The notes below the pieces were generated by a model. That model did not search any database, was not told the origin of the DNA, and worked only from the letters and a program-made list of their open reading frames with translations. Below, in pieces: positions 37,174 through 45,751 of a stretch of 64,000 nt of DNA; the first letter of the stretch is position 1, and each line of letters begins with the position of its first letter. The stretch is from Allobogoriella alba (lineage in GTDB: Bacteria; Actinomycetota; Actinomycetes; Actinomycetales; Actinomycetaceae), in NCBI RefSeq assembly GCF_042665525.1, contig NZ_JBHTCQ010000004.1, positions 248,001 through 312,000 on the forward strand. The letters run 5' to 3'. The position numbers were made by a program, and so were the translations under genes.

Positions 37174-37487
37174 ACGTGCCAGTTGGGGTCACTGCCGGGC
37201 CCGGGGCGAGCCGCACGGTATCGCCCGCCACCTCGGTGTCTGCCCGCTCGACAACGTCGTGCAGCGCCGCACCGGCGAACACCAGATCGCGCAATGTCGC
37301 CGCCTCCGGCACTGTCAGCCACGCATCGGGTTCGGCGTGCTCACCGCGGTCCGTACGGGATGCTCATATGCTCGAGCCGACAAGTGAGCGAACCGAGCGC
37401 AGGCAGCGCTTGCGCTGGCTGCCGAGGCGATTTGACCTTGTTGAGCAGCGCGGAGCGAGTACGAGCAGATTGAGCGGAGGTGGGCGC
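37174..37487. other. Intergenic stretch between dnaE2 and the PadR gene
   Basis: About 315 bases without a confident gene. On the minus strand a stretch of roughly 50 GC-biased codons (about 37190-37345, reading GEHAEPDAWLTVPEAATL and on) looks like the remnant of a coding sequence; its reading frame leads through the LexA box into dnaE2, which argues against it being intact. From 37380 on, GAGCG-rich words and a GGCAGC/GCTGCC hairpin (37403-37424) resemble repeat debris. A ribosome-binding GGAGG (37476-37480) precedes the PadR gene. Confidence 0.5.
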
Positions 37488-38081
37488 ATGTCGGCGACGA
37501 AGCTCCTGGTACTCGGTGTCGTGCACCTCTCCGGCGGCGCGCATGGCTACCAGGTGCGGTCCGAACTGCAGAGCTGGCGTGCGGAGATTTGGGCCAAGAT
37601 CAAGCCCGGCTCGATCTATCACGCACTGAAGAAGGCGGCGGCTGATGGCCTCCTCACCGAACACGCCGAGCCGGGCAACTCCGGGCCGGAGCGCGTTCTG
37701 TACCGCGCGACAGCTCGGGGACGTGACGAGATGGTCGAACTGGTCCGCGACGGTCTGCGGCGCACCCATGACCCCACCATGCTCAACGCGTCCATCGCCA
37801 TGTTGCCCATGCTGACCAGGGCAGATGCCATCGCGCACGTCAACGAGCGGGTCGCACGCCTGGAAGCGGAGCTCGTAGAGCAGGCCAAGTGGCGGGAGCA
37901 CCCCAATCCGGACACCCCCGAGCACGTCCGCGATCAGGCCGAACTGTGGGCGGGACACGCACGCACCGAACTGGAGTGGGCGAAGAGCCTGAGCAAACGA
38001 CTGTCTGAGGGCGCCTACACCATGGCCGATGAGCCGGGTTCGTGGCGAACGGTCCCCGATCACCTCACGATGGACTCCTAG
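37488..38081 (+). CDS. PadR-family transcriptional regulator
   Basis: A 197-residue PadR protein. The N-terminal winged helix reads SATKLLVLGVVHLSGGAHGYQVR and IKPGSIYHALKKAAADGLLTE, and a helical C-terminal dimerisation domain (about 95-190) matches subfamily 1-type PadR (VirR-like C terminus). PadR proteins are usually repressors released by a small molecule such as a drug or phenolic. Its stop codon is embedded in a palindrome that recurs before the glycosyltransferase gene, so it most likely represses that gene. Codon use is less GC-biased than in flanking genes. Confidence 0.9.
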   Translation: MSATKLLVLGVVHLSGGAHGYQVRSELQSWRAEIWAKIKPGSIYHALKKAAADGLLTEHAEPGNSGPERVLYRATARGRDEMVELVRDGLRRTHDPTMLNASIAMLPMLTRADAIAHVNERVARLEAELVEQAKWREHPNPDTPEHVRDQAELWAGHARTELEWAKSLSKRLSEGAYTMADEPGSWRTVPDHLTMDS

Positions 38082-38140
38082 TCAAACTTGACTAGACGTC
38101 CCTCCTGGTGCACTGTGGTCGCGTAATCAAACTTGACTAG
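38078..38140. promoter_or_regulatory. Two PadR-type operator palindromes before the glycosyltransferase gene
   Basis: Copy 1 (38078-38095) is CTAGTCAA-AC-TTGACTAG, with perfect 8-bp arms and overlapping the PadR stop codon. Copy 2 (38124-38140) is TAATCAA-AC-TTGACTAG, one mismatch. In each, the right arm supplies a TTGACT that could be a -35 element; for copy 1 a CACTGT lies 17 bases downstream. Binding of the repressor would thus block transcription of the gene at 38185. The repressor assignment rests on adjacency. Confidence 0.8.
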
Positions 38141-38184
38141 CTTCATCAAGCCGTTCGCAACACCGAGAGAAGGAAATCGGAATC

Positions 38185-39309
38185 GTGCGCGCACTCTTCG
38201 CGACCTCCCCCGGTCTTGGCCATGTGTTCCCGACGATCTCCCTAGCACATGCGCTGCGTGCCGCCGGCCACGAGGTGCTGATGGCGACCGCGGGCGGCAA
38301 GGAGGCCGCGAACGCCGGCCTGCACGTCGTGGACACCGCGCCGGGTGTCGACATCGGCGCGGTGTTCCAGCAGGCGGCCAGGGAGCAACCCGAGGAGCTC
38401 GACTACAGCACGGACGTCGACACCGAGAAGGGGGTGGAGTTCGTCGGCGCGCTCTTCGCCAAGTTGTCCGGCGTGTCGGTGGACCTGACCGTGTCGGCGG
38501 CCGAATCGTGGCGGCCGGACGTGGTCGTGTACTCGTCGATGGAGGGCACCGGGCCGCTGGTCGCCGCGAAGCTCGGCGTGCCGGCCGTGTCGCACGGCTT
38601 CGGGTTCGCCGACGAGGCGTCGATGACCGAGGCGATCTTCAAGAAGATGGTCGAGGAACGCGAACGGCATGGCGTGCAAGGGTTTCCCGAGGTGCGCGAG
38701 TCGATCGACGTGGCGCCGCCGAGCATGGTCGACCGGCCGGTCCGCGGCTGGCCGATGCGGTACGTGCCGTACAACGGAGGCGGCGTGCTGCCCGAGTGGG
38801 TGCTCGAACGGCCCGCGCGCCCGCGCGTCGCGGTGACACTCGGCACGGTGCTGACCCAGGTCGGCGCGCTCACGTCGTTGACCAAACTCGTCGACGTGGC
38901 ACGGCATCTGGACGTCGAGTTCGTACTCGCCCTCGGCGACGCGGACCCGTCGCCACTGGGAGTATTGCCGGACAACGTGCGGGCGGCCGGGTGGGTGCCG
39001 CTGTCCGCGCTGCTGCCGACCTGCGCGGCGCTGGTGCACCACGGCGGGGCCGGCTCGACGCTGACCGCGATCGACGCCGGGGTCACGCAGCTCGTGCTGC
39101 CGCACGGCGCCGACCAGTACATGAACGCGGACGCCGTGGCGCGGCGCGGGCTCGGTCTGCGTTCGGAGCCGGATCAGGTGGACGCGGAGCTGATCGACCG
39201 CCTGCTCACCGATCCGGGGCTGGGCCGGGCCGCCTCCGAGGTGGCCGACGAGATCGCGACGCTGCCGAGGCCCGTCGACCTCGTGCCGAAAATCGCCGGC
39301 CTCACCTGA
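38185..39309 (+). CDS. GT1-family (macrolide-type) glycosyltransferase
   Basis: A 374-residue GT-B enzyme of the family that moves sugars from nucleotide donors to macrolides, rifamycins and other small lipophilic acceptors. The N-terminal acceptor domain begins RALFATSPGLGHVFPTISLA, and the donor-binding motif is VHHGGAGSTLTAIDAG with His285/His286 and then LPHGADQYMNA. No other biosynthetic genes are nearby, so self-protection or detoxification by glycosylation, induced through PadR, is more likely than product synthesis. The acceptor cannot be inferred. Confidence 0.9.
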   Translation: MRALFATSPGLGHVFPTISLAHALRAAGHEVLMATAGGKEAANAGLHVVDTAPGVDIGAVFQQAAREQPEELDYSTDVDTEKGVEFVGALFAKLSGVSVDLTVSAAESWRPDVVVYSSMEGTGPLVAAKLGVPAVSHGFGFADEASMTEAIFKKMVEERERHGVQGFPEVRESIDVAPPSMVDRPVRGWPMRYVPYNGGGVLPEWVLERPARPRVAVTLGTVLTQVGALTSLTKLVDVARHLDVEFVLALGDADPSPLGVLPDNVRAAGWVPLSALLPTCAALVHHGGAGSTLTAIDAGVTQLVLPHGADQYMNADAVARRGLGLRSEPDQVDAELIDRLLTDPGLGRAASEVADEIATLPRPVDLVPKIAGLT

Positions 39310-39396
39310 CTCAGGGGTACCTGTAGTTCCTGCTGCCCGGCATCCGGGTGCACGCTGCTCAGGCGCTGAGACACACCTCTCGAACGGAGATGTGAG

Positions 39397-40230
39397 ATGA
39401 ACGAGATGGCCTTTCGCGTGACATCAAACGATGGCACAACCATCGCCTACGACCGGAAGGGAAGCGGCCCGGCTGTCGTCCTGGTCGGCGGCGCGCAGGA
39501 CGACGGAGCCGAGAACGCTCCCTTGGTCCCTGCTCTCGCCGAGCACTTCACGGTGTACAACTATGCCCGTCGGGGACGCGGCGCGAGCGGCTTCACCGAG
39601 CCCTACGCCGTCGAGCGGGAGATCGAGGACCTGGATGCGTTGATCGCGGAGGCTGGTGGCTCGGCGCACGTGTTCGGGGCGTCCTCTGGCGGTGCGTTGG
39701 CGCTGGAGGCCGCCGCGGCAGGGTCTGCCATCGACACGATCGCCGTGTGGGAGGTGCCATATGCAGTCGGAGACGACCTGCGCTCGAGATTCGAGGAGTA
39801 CGTCGCGGACACCCAACGCGCCTTCGACGCCGGGCGAGACGAGGAGGTCCTCGAACTGTTCATGCGCATGACCGGCGCCTCCGACGACAACATCGCGGCC
39901 AGGAAAGCTGCAGGCAAGCAGACGGCGCACTGGGCGGATTCAGTCGCTCTCGCGCCAACGCTGGTCCACGACAGCGTCTTCCTCAACCGCTACCAATTGC
40001 CGGCCGATCGACTGGCAACGGTCACCCAACCGGTCCTGGTCACCACCGGAGGACCGATCACGGTCCCCTACATGGCAGGCCTGCCCTCGGACTTCTTCGA
40101 CCGCGCAGCCGACGAGCTTGCAGACCTACTGCCCCACGCTCAACGGGAGACCCTCGAGGGGCCGGATCACGTCGTCGACCCACAGACCGTCGGCCCGCCC
40201 TTGCTACGGTTCTTCAGTAGCGAACACTGA
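39397..40230 (+). CDS. Alpha/beta hydrolase
   Basis: A 277-residue alpha/beta-hydrolase. The nucleophile elbow is GASSG (Ser96), the oxyanion part lies in VVLVGGAQDD, and the catalytic His is in EGPDHVVDP near the C terminus. It is cytoplasmic with no signal. It lies 87 bases after the glycosyltransferase gene with its own GGAG site before the ATG, and may share its transcript. Codon use is visibly less GC-ending (tat, gca, cca codons) than in the flanking regions, consistent with import together with the PadR gene. Substrate unknown. Confidence 0.85.
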   Translation: MNEMAFRVTSNDGTTIAYDRKGSGPAVVLVGGAQDDGAENAPLVPALAEHFTVYNYARRGRGASGFTEPYAVEREIEDLDALIAEAGGSAHVFGASSGGALALEAAAAGSAIDTIAVWEVPYAVGDDLRSRFEEYVADTQRAFDAGRDEEVLELFMRMTGASDDNIAARKAAGKQTAHWADSVALAPTLVHDSVFLNRYQLPADRLATVTQPVLVTTGGPITVPYMAGLPSDFFDRAADELADLLPHAQRETLEGPDHVVDPQTVGPPLLRFFSSEH

Positions 40231-40330
40231 GGGGGCTCGCGAGGTGTTGCGGGAAGACCGATGAGGCATGGACGTGCCTGCACCGCCCATCGGCGACGCA
40301 TGACACTCAGCTCGCCGACCGGTTTCGCGC

Positions 40331-40350
40331 GGCGCTTCCGCGGGAGCGCC
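40331..40350. terminator. Hairpin between convergent genes
   Basis: GGCGCTTCCG and CGGGAGCGCC form a 10-bp stem with one T-G pair, in the gap between the alpha/beta hydrolase (ends 40230) and the phosphotransferase gene (ends 40365). No T run. Nothing else is evident in this 134-base gap. Confidence 0.45.
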
Positions 40351-40364
40351 CTCGGGCAGGCCCG

Positions 40365-41255
40365 TCAGACGTCGCCGGTGCTCTCGACGCCGAGCTCGGC
40401 GAGCCCTCGCCGCGCATCCTGCAGGCCGCGCTCGTTGTCCGCCTGGTCGGAGACGCCCGTCAGGTCGTTGCTCACCAGGCGGCCGGTGAAGTAGACCGCC
40501 TGGACGATCCAGCGGAAGCGGCGCAGATCATCCAGCCGGCGCCACTCGTCCGTCCCGAGGAGGCCAAGCTCGCGGTAGCTCTCGAGGAAGGAGGCGGCGC
40601 GATCCGGCCCGCCGAGGTACATCACGGCCGAGGCCACGTCGTAGAGCACCGGCCCGCGCTGGGCACCTGTCCAGTCGATCAGGCCGGTCACACCCGTCGC
40701 GGGATCGCGCCGGAACGCCTCCGGGGCAGGATCCGTGTGCAGGACCGACCAGGTGAGCACCGCCTGGTCCGTCTCGGCACGCACCGCCCTGACCGCCCGC
40801 GCGAGCCAGGGACGATCACCCACCCCCGGCGCCTGCGGCGTGAGCCACGTGAAGAACCCGCTCGTCCCACGCCCAACCGTGGGACCACCGACCCTGTGCA
40901 CCCGCCCCAGGGTGTGCGCGATCTCCCGCTGCTCCCATTCCGTCGCCCCCGCCAGCTCCCGGCCCGGGACATGCTCCAGCAACGCCGTCGCCGTCTCGGG
41001 CGGGACGAACCCGCCGTCCACGGTGGGCACCGGGCGGCCAGTCACCAGGCCCGCCTCGGCCAGCGCCGCGGCGACGGCGCATCCCCGGACGAGGCCGTCG
41101 CGATCGTGCGCGGGGACCGACTTGGCGACGTACCTCGCGCCGTCGTGCTCGACCGTCCACGTCTCGGAGTTCATCCCACCCCCGAGCCGCCCCACGGCGG
41201 CGCCCGCCATGCCCCAGTGGTGCCGCAGCAGGGCCGCGAGGTCGCTCATCCGCAC
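40365..41255 (-). CDS. Phosphotransferase (APH-family kinase fold) with altered catalytic loop
   Basis: A 296-residue protein of the aminoglycoside phosphotransferase fold. The ATP-binding Lys lies in YVAKSVPAHD. The catalytic loop reads LHTDPAPEAFRRD where HGDxxxxN is usual: the Asp is kept, but the second metal-ligand Asn is replaced by Ala. GLIDWTGAQRGPVLYDVA holds the DFG-like Asp. HxDPAPEAF variants are common in actinobacteria and are probably a distinct subfamily. Start GTG 41255 or ATG 41249. Substrate unknown. Confidence 0.82.
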   Translation of the reverse strand: MRMSDLAALLRHHWGMAGAAVGRLGGGMNSETWTVEHDGARYVAKSVPAHDRDGLVRGCAVAAALAEAGLVTGRPVPTVDGGFVPPETATALLEHVPGRELAGATEWEQREIAHTLGRVHRVGGPTVGRGTSGFFTWLTPQAPGVGDRPWLARAVRAVRAETDQAVLTWSVLHTDPAPEAFRRDPATGVTGLIDWTGAQRGPVLYDVASAVMYLGGPDRAASFLESYRELGLLGTDEWRRLDDLRRFRWIVQAVYFTGRLVSNDLTGVSDQADNERGLQDARRGLAELGVESTGDV

Positions 41256-41271
41256 AGCATCCGACCGCCGC

Positions 41272-42342
41272 TCAGCGGCGCAGGCGGGCCCAGACGTGCC
41301 TCGCCCGCTGCACCGGCGTCACCGGCCTGTCGTGCAGCTCGTCGAGCAGAGCCGCGATCACGTCCACCGCCGCCGAGGCGACCTGCCCGGGCATGGGCTC
41401 GTCCGGGTCGGTCCAGTCGTCGGCCGGCGCTGCAGGGAGCAGGTCCTCCAGGTCGCCGTGGACCTCCACGCCGCGGTCCCGCAGCCAGTCGACCCACGCC
41501 TGGCTGCGCTCGAGCACCCACGGGTGGTCCGCGGGTCCGAGCGTGATGCGCTCCGACGTCCTCGGCCCGAGCGCGCGACCCACCACCAGGCCGTCGATCA
41601 GTGGTGAGTACCGTCCCCCACGGCGGGCCTCCTCGCCGAGCCGGCGATTGATCCGGCGCAGCAGGTGGGCCTCCGCGATGCCGACCGACTCGTTCGCGCG
41701 GACCGCCTCGTGCGGGACCCACTCGGGGCGCACGTCGATCGCTTCCAGGAACCTGTGCCACAACAGGTCGGGCGGACCGCCCGCAGGCGGCGCGGTCACG
41801 ACGTGGATCTGCTCGGCGGGCAACCGCTCACCCCACACCGTGAGCACCCGGATCGGGTCGAAGCCCTCCATGAACGCCGAGTTGCCCTCGCGGGCGCTGG
41901 CCAGGAACCGGGCGAAGGGACGCCGTCCGCCGAACTTCAGGGTCTCCTGCCATGCGCCGGACAGCTCCCGGGCGAGGTCGCGCACGGTGAAGACGAGGTG
42001 GATCTGCGCGCCGGTCGACTCCAGATCCTTCAGGACCCTCCCGGCCTGCGCTTCGGTGGCCTTGGCGAGCACCTCGTGGCTGAGGAGCACGTCGCCGCGA
42101 GCGGCGCGGACCTGCCGCAGCAGACGCGACCACGCCCCCCGCACCCGCTCCGGGGCCACCCCGTGGTCGGTCTCGGTCGCCTCCAGGGCGGCCCAGTAGT
42201 GCACACGTTGGTCACCCAACGGACCGTGGGGGTAGCTGATCCCGTGCCGGTGCAGCTCGCGCCGGTTCGCGTGCAGACGCGACTGGAGGTAGGTCGTGCC
42301 CGACTTCGGGGCCCCGACGTGGAGGTGGACTCGCCTCGGCAT
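41272..42342 (-). CDS. Sulfotransferase-like P-loop protein
   Basis: A 356-residue protein with the PAPS-binding-type P loop at its N terminus, HVGAPKSGTTYLQSRLHANR (about residues 8-27), as in actinobacterial sulfotransferase-like proteins. A later segment HLVFTVRDLARELSGAWQE supplies the VRD-type 3'-phosphate-binding element. It probably transfers sulfate to a small molecule or glycan, but many members are untested. It is 16 bases from the phosphotransferase gene on the same strand and likely co-transcribed with it. No ribosome-binding site is clear before the ATG. Confidence 0.8.
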   Translation of the reverse strand: MPRRVHLHVGAPKSGTTYLQSRLHANRRELHRHGISYPHGPLGDQRVHYWAALEATETDHGVAPERVRGAWSRLLRQVRAARGDVLLSHEVLAKATEAQAGRVLKDLESTGAQIHLVFTVRDLARELSGAWQETLKFGGRRPFARFLASAREGNSAFMEGFDPIRVLTVWGERLPAEQIHVVTAPPAGGPPDLLWHRFLEAIDVRPEWVPHEAVRANESVGIAEAHLLRRINRRLGEEARRGGRYSPLIDGLVVGRALGPRTSERITLGPADHPWVLERSQAWVDWLRDRGVEVHGDLEDLLPAAPADDWTDPDEPMPGQVASAAVDVIAALLDELHDRPVTPVQRARHVWARLRR

Positions 42343-42389
42343 GGCTCACACGGTCGCACACGACGAGGGTGCCGCGCTGGCAAGGAGGG

Positions 42390-43199
42390 TCAGGTCTCGC
42401 CGTCGTGGTCACCGCGCACCCACGCGATGTGCCGGTCGGCGCTGTAGCGCACAGCCTCCTTCGCGCGGGCCGGGACGGCGCCGCGGAAGTTGCCGTAGAT
42501 CCGGTCGAAGTCCAGCCTCTCCAGGCTCGCCGCAACCCGCTGCACGACCGTGGCGGAGAGCGGGATCTTGTTGGGGTAGCTGCGCATGAACCCGACCGTG
42601 GCGCGGTCCGGGTTGGGTGCGACGGTGTCACCGCTGAGCAGGACCCCGCGGCCGTCGGCGCCCGTCCAGGTGGCCACGGCGCTGCCCGGGAAGTGCCCGC
42701 CCACCCGGTGGAGCACGACACCCGGGACCGGCTCCGCCCGCTCGCCCCACGTCGCGATCATCGGGTCGGGGCGTGCCACCCATCGCGCGTCGGCCTCGTT
42801 GACCAGGACGGGGACCTCACCGAGCGCACGGCTCCACTCGACCTGGACGCCGAACATGTGCGGGTGGCTGGCGGCGATGGCGGCGACCGGACCGAGACCG
42901 CGGACTGCGGCGACGGCGGCGACGTCCAGGAGGCCGACGGGGTCCCACAGCACGTTGCCCGCCTCCGTCGTGGCGAGCAGCGCCGTCTGCCCGATCCCGA
43001 TCTGGGGCTCCACGGCGAGCCCGTGCAGACCGGGTTCGACCTCGTCGACCACGACGCGGTGCTCACGGCGGACCTCCTCCAGGGTCGTCCACACCTGCCC
43101 CTGCGCGGGGACCCACTGCCGCTCGTCCGCGCAGATGGCGCAGACGTCCGGGAGGGGCTCGGCGTGCTCGACTGCGCAGGTGCGACAGATCCAGGTCAT
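42390..43199 (-). CDS. Metallo-beta-lactamase-fold protein with N-terminal zinc ribbon
   Basis: A 269-residue protein. The N terminus has two Cys pairs (CRTC and CAIC), a rubredoxin-like ribbon. The remainder is a metallo-beta-lactamase fold in which the usual HxHxDH is altered: AASHPHMFGVQVEW keeps the HxH spacing but not the DH. GGHFPG and LLSGDTV supply the later His and Asp. It may be a hydrolase with a reduced metal site. ATG at 43199. Same strand as imuB upstream (47-base gap) and could be read through from the SOS operon. Confidence 0.82.
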   Translation of the reverse strand: MTWICRTCAVEHAEPLPDVCAICADERQWVPAQGQVWTTLEEVRREHRVVVDEVEPGLHGLAVEPQIGIGQTALLATTEAGNVLWDPVGLLDVAAVAAVRGLGPVAAIAASHPHMFGVQVEWSRALGEVPVLVNEADARWVARPDPMIATWGERAEPVPGVVLHRVGGHFPGSAVATWTGADGRGVLLSGDTVAPNPDRATVGFMRSYPNKIPLSATVVQRVAASLERLDFDRIYGNFRGAVPARAKEAVRYSADRHIAWVRGDHDGET

Positions 43200-43246
43200 G
43201 CCGCCTATCGTGGCGGGCCTGCCCGCCCAGTGCAGCCCGTTCGGGC

Positions 43247-44875
43247 TCAGTCGTAGATCCCCTCGAGCTGCCAGCTTCCGCGCTCCAGCGCCAGGAGCAT
43301 GGCAGGCACCCCCTCGGGGACCACCTGCACGTAGGCGCGGCGCCGCCCCTGGTCCGTCCACCATCGCTCGGCGCCGTGCCAGGGTCCGGCCCAGGCGAGC
43401 AACGGATACTCCCCCGCCCGTACCACCGGGGTGGCAGCCGTCCCGGTCTGCGCACGACCCGCGGGCGGGACCACCACACGGCGCGGGGCGGCACTGGTCG
43501 TTCCCCGCGCGTCGATGCGGACGAGCCCGCCCTCTGCGTCGAGCAGGCGTACGGGGACCGGCTCCCTGGGCACGGTCGCCGGCCACGGAGTCGGCACCTG
43601 CCCGGGCCAGGGAGCGTCGGTGCGACGCAGCGGGGTGGGGTCGTCACCCCAGGCCACGAGCCGGGCGGCGGCACGCGGGTCGCGACCGCCCTGGAGCACC
43701 GGGACGAGCACCCCCTCCGCGCCGAGCAGCCCCTGGACCCGCAACGCCGCCCGGCCTGCCTGGGCCTCGCCACGCCGGGCACGGCCCCACAGCCCGTCCT
43801 GCACCGCGCCGGCCGGGCTGACCTCCTGCGCCACCAGCTCGAGATGGGTCAACGGGGCGGAGGGTGGACGGCCGCTGCGGCCGGACAGCCACCCCTCGAG
43901 CTGCCAGCGCACCCGGTCGGTCAGCTCCGCGGCAGACGGCGCACCATCGATGGTCCAGGTCCGGACCAGCTCGGTACCGTCCTCGGTCCGGGCCGCCACC
44001 CGCAGCCGTGCGCAGACCACGCCACGCCGCAGCATCCTGCTCGCGAGCTGCTCGGCGAGCGCACGTGCGGCGAAGGCGGCGACGTCGGAGCGGTCGGCGG
44101 GCGGGTCGAGATCGGCCGCCGCGAGCACGTCGTCCTCGACCCGGCGCGCCGACGGCGGCACGGTGTCCAACCCTCTGGCGAGCCGGTGCATGGTCAGCCC
44201 GTGGCTGCCGAACCGGGCTGCGACGTCGCCGCTCTCGAGGGCGGCGTAGGTCCCGAGCGTCCGGATCCCAAGGCGGCGCAGCAGATCGACCAGGTCGGCC
44301 GTCTCCGCAGCTGCCCGGCGGGTCCCGGCGGCCAGGGTGAGGCAGCCGATCTCCTGCCCGGCGAGGAAGACGGTGGACTCCTCGGACGGGACGACGACGC
44401 CGGCCCGCGCGGCGAGCATCGCGGTGAGCAGCCCGTCGGCCACCCCGACCAGGCACTCGGCCCCGGTCTCCTCGGCCACCACGCCCACGAGGGCCTCGGC
44501 GAGCGCCCCCTCGGACCCGACGTGCCGGGCCGGCCCGCGGGCGAGGAAGACGACCATGCCCGGCCGCACCACCTCGACCTCTGCCACCACCGTCTCCACG
44601 GCCTGGACGAGCGGCTCGAACGCACGGGCGTCGCGGACCTCGTCGGCGGCCAGCAGCACGAGCTCGGGGCAGATCTGCTGGGCGCTGCGCCGCCGCATGC
44701 CACGACGGACCCCCGCGGCGCGGGCGGAGGCCGAGGCGACGAGCACGCCGCGGCCGGCGTGCACGGCGGCCGGGACCTCGGGATCGAGAAGCCCTTCGGC
44801 GACGGCGGCCACGACCGGCCAGTCCGGCACCCACAGCACCGCCCGGCGCACCGACTCGGACAGCTCGGGCGCCAT
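43247..44875 (-). CDS. imuB: ImuB, inactive Y-family polymerase homologue of the mutasome
   Basis: A 542-residue Y-family-like protein. The N-terminal block reads AVLWVPDWPVVAAV where active polymerases have a DxD, and the second acidic SIDE motif is absent (VVRPGMVVFLARG), so it cannot polymerise. This matches ImuB, which links the beta clamp, ImuA' and DnaE2. The HhH-like segment LVDLLRRLGIRTLGTYAAL and a long C-terminal tail are also ImuB-like. ATG at 44875 comes one base after the imuA' stop, so the pair is one operon under the LexA box at 45752. Confidence 0.9.
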   Translation of the reverse strand: MAPELSESVRRAVLWVPDWPVVAAVAEGLLDPEVPAAVHAGRGVLVASASARAAGVRRGMRRRSAQQICPELVLLAADEVRDARAFEPLVQAVETVVAEVEVVRPGMVVFLARGPARHVGSEGALAEALVGVVAEETGAECLVGVADGLLTAMLAARAGVVVPSEESTVFLAGQEIGCLTLAAGTRRAAAETADLVDLLRRLGIRTLGTYAALESGDVAARFGSHGLTMHRLARGLDTVPPSARRVEDDVLAAADLDPPADRSDVAAFAARALAEQLASRMLRRGVVCARLRVAARTEDGTELVRTWTIDGAPSAAELTDRVRWQLEGWLSGRSGRPPSAPLTHLELVAQEVSPAGAVQDGLWGRARRGEAQAGRAALRVQGLLGAEGVLVPVLQGGRDPRAAARLVAWGDDPTPLRRTDAPWPGQVPTPWPATVPREPVPVRLLDAEGGLVRIDARGTTSAAPRRVVVPPAGRAQTGTAATPVVRAGEYPLLAWAGPWHGAERWWTDQGRRRAYVQVVPEGVPAMLLALERGSWQLEGIYD

Positions 44876-44876
44876 G

Positions 44877-45734
44877 TCACACCGCCCGCAGCAGCCGTGG
44901 CGCCGGCTCGGGCCCGGGGGCGGCCACCGGGGCCGCGCCGGGCTCGGGCAGCAGTCCACCGGTTCCCACGCGCACCCGGACCTCCCGCGTCCCGGAGGCG
45001 CCGCCACGGCCGGTGGAACGCACCGTGAGCCGCTGCTGGGCGAGGTGCCCCCAGCCCTGTCCGAGCCCGTCCCAGCCGCCGCGGGTGGTGCGGAGCGCGA
45101 GATGCGCGCCAGGCCACTCGTGACTGCTCAGCAGGACGGCACCCCGGGCACGCACCCGGCTCACCAGCGACCGTCGGTCCCGCTCGCCGAGCGCGGGACA
45201 TCGACCGATCACGAGCACGTCGAACCCGTCGGCGAGCGCCCCGACGACGGTGGATGCGTCCGGCCCGGGAGCGGGCACGACGGCGACGCGGTCCAGGGCG
45301 AGCCCGGCGGCGTGGGCGGCGCGCCAGCCGATGTGCGGCATGGCTGCGAGCGCGCTCCACCCACCGTCCGTGGCCGCGGCTGCGGCCACGGCGAGGAGCA
45401 CCGAGGTGGACCCGGACACCTGGATCACGGAGCCACGAGCCATCGCACCGAAGGGGAACAGGGGCGCCAGCGCCGGCGGGACGGGCAGGGCGCGATCGTC
45501 GGCGCCCGGGGTGAGGGGGTCGGGCTCGGCCCCGGTGACCTGCCGGCCGCCGTCCTCCCCCTCGGGCGGGGTGAGGGTCGGGGAGGTGCTCAGCCCGGGA
45601 CCGGCAAGCCGGGTCCGCAGCCCCGCGGCGGTCTCCGCCCTGGCCAGTGCGGCGCGCGCTGCGGTGAGCCGGGCGTCAGGTGACGCCTCTCGGCCCGGTC
45701 GGGAGGCGACGTCGTGCGGTACCGCGGTGAGCAC
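44877..45734 (-). CDS. imuA': ImuA' mutasome protein
   Basis: A 285-residue protein of the actinobacterial ImuA' family, distantly RecA-like, with an Ala/Gly-rich core after residue 80 (GSVIQVSGSTSVLLAVAAAA) and no proper Walker A Lys. It is needed with ImuB for DnaE2-dependent damage mutagenesis. The GTG at 45734 is chosen because GGAGGGAGGG stands just before it; a longer frame to 46325 passes through the LexA box and the divergent PEBP gene. First gene of the imuA'-imuB operon. Confidence 0.85.
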   Translation of the reverse strand: MLTAVPHDVASRPGREASPDARLTAARAALARAETAAGLRTRLAGPGLSTSPTLTPPEGEDGGRQVTGAEPDPLTPGADDRALPVPPALAPLFPFGAMARGSVIQVSGSTSVLLAVAAAAATDGGWSALAAMPHIGWRAAHAAGLALDRVAVVPAPGPDASTVVGALADGFDVLVIGRCPALGERDRRSLVSRVRARGAVLLSSHEWPGAHLALRTTRGGWDGLGQGWGHLAQQRLTVRSTGRGGASGTREVRVRVGTGGLLPEPGAAPVAAPGPEPAPRLLRAV

Positions 45735-45751
45735 GCCACCCTCCCTCCGCA

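Noticed and set aside
33785..37387. 1200-codon plus-strand open frame across dnaE2
   Set aside because: It is the antisense shadow of dnaE2, without any recognisable motif or ribosome-binding site.
37174..40364. Integrative mobile element around the PadR/glycosyltransferase genes
   Set aside because: No integrase, transposase, direct repeats or tRNA target were seen; acquisition is suggested only by codon use.
43247..44875. Active DinB-type polymerase
   Set aside because: Both acidic catalytic motifs are missing, so it is assigned as ImuB.
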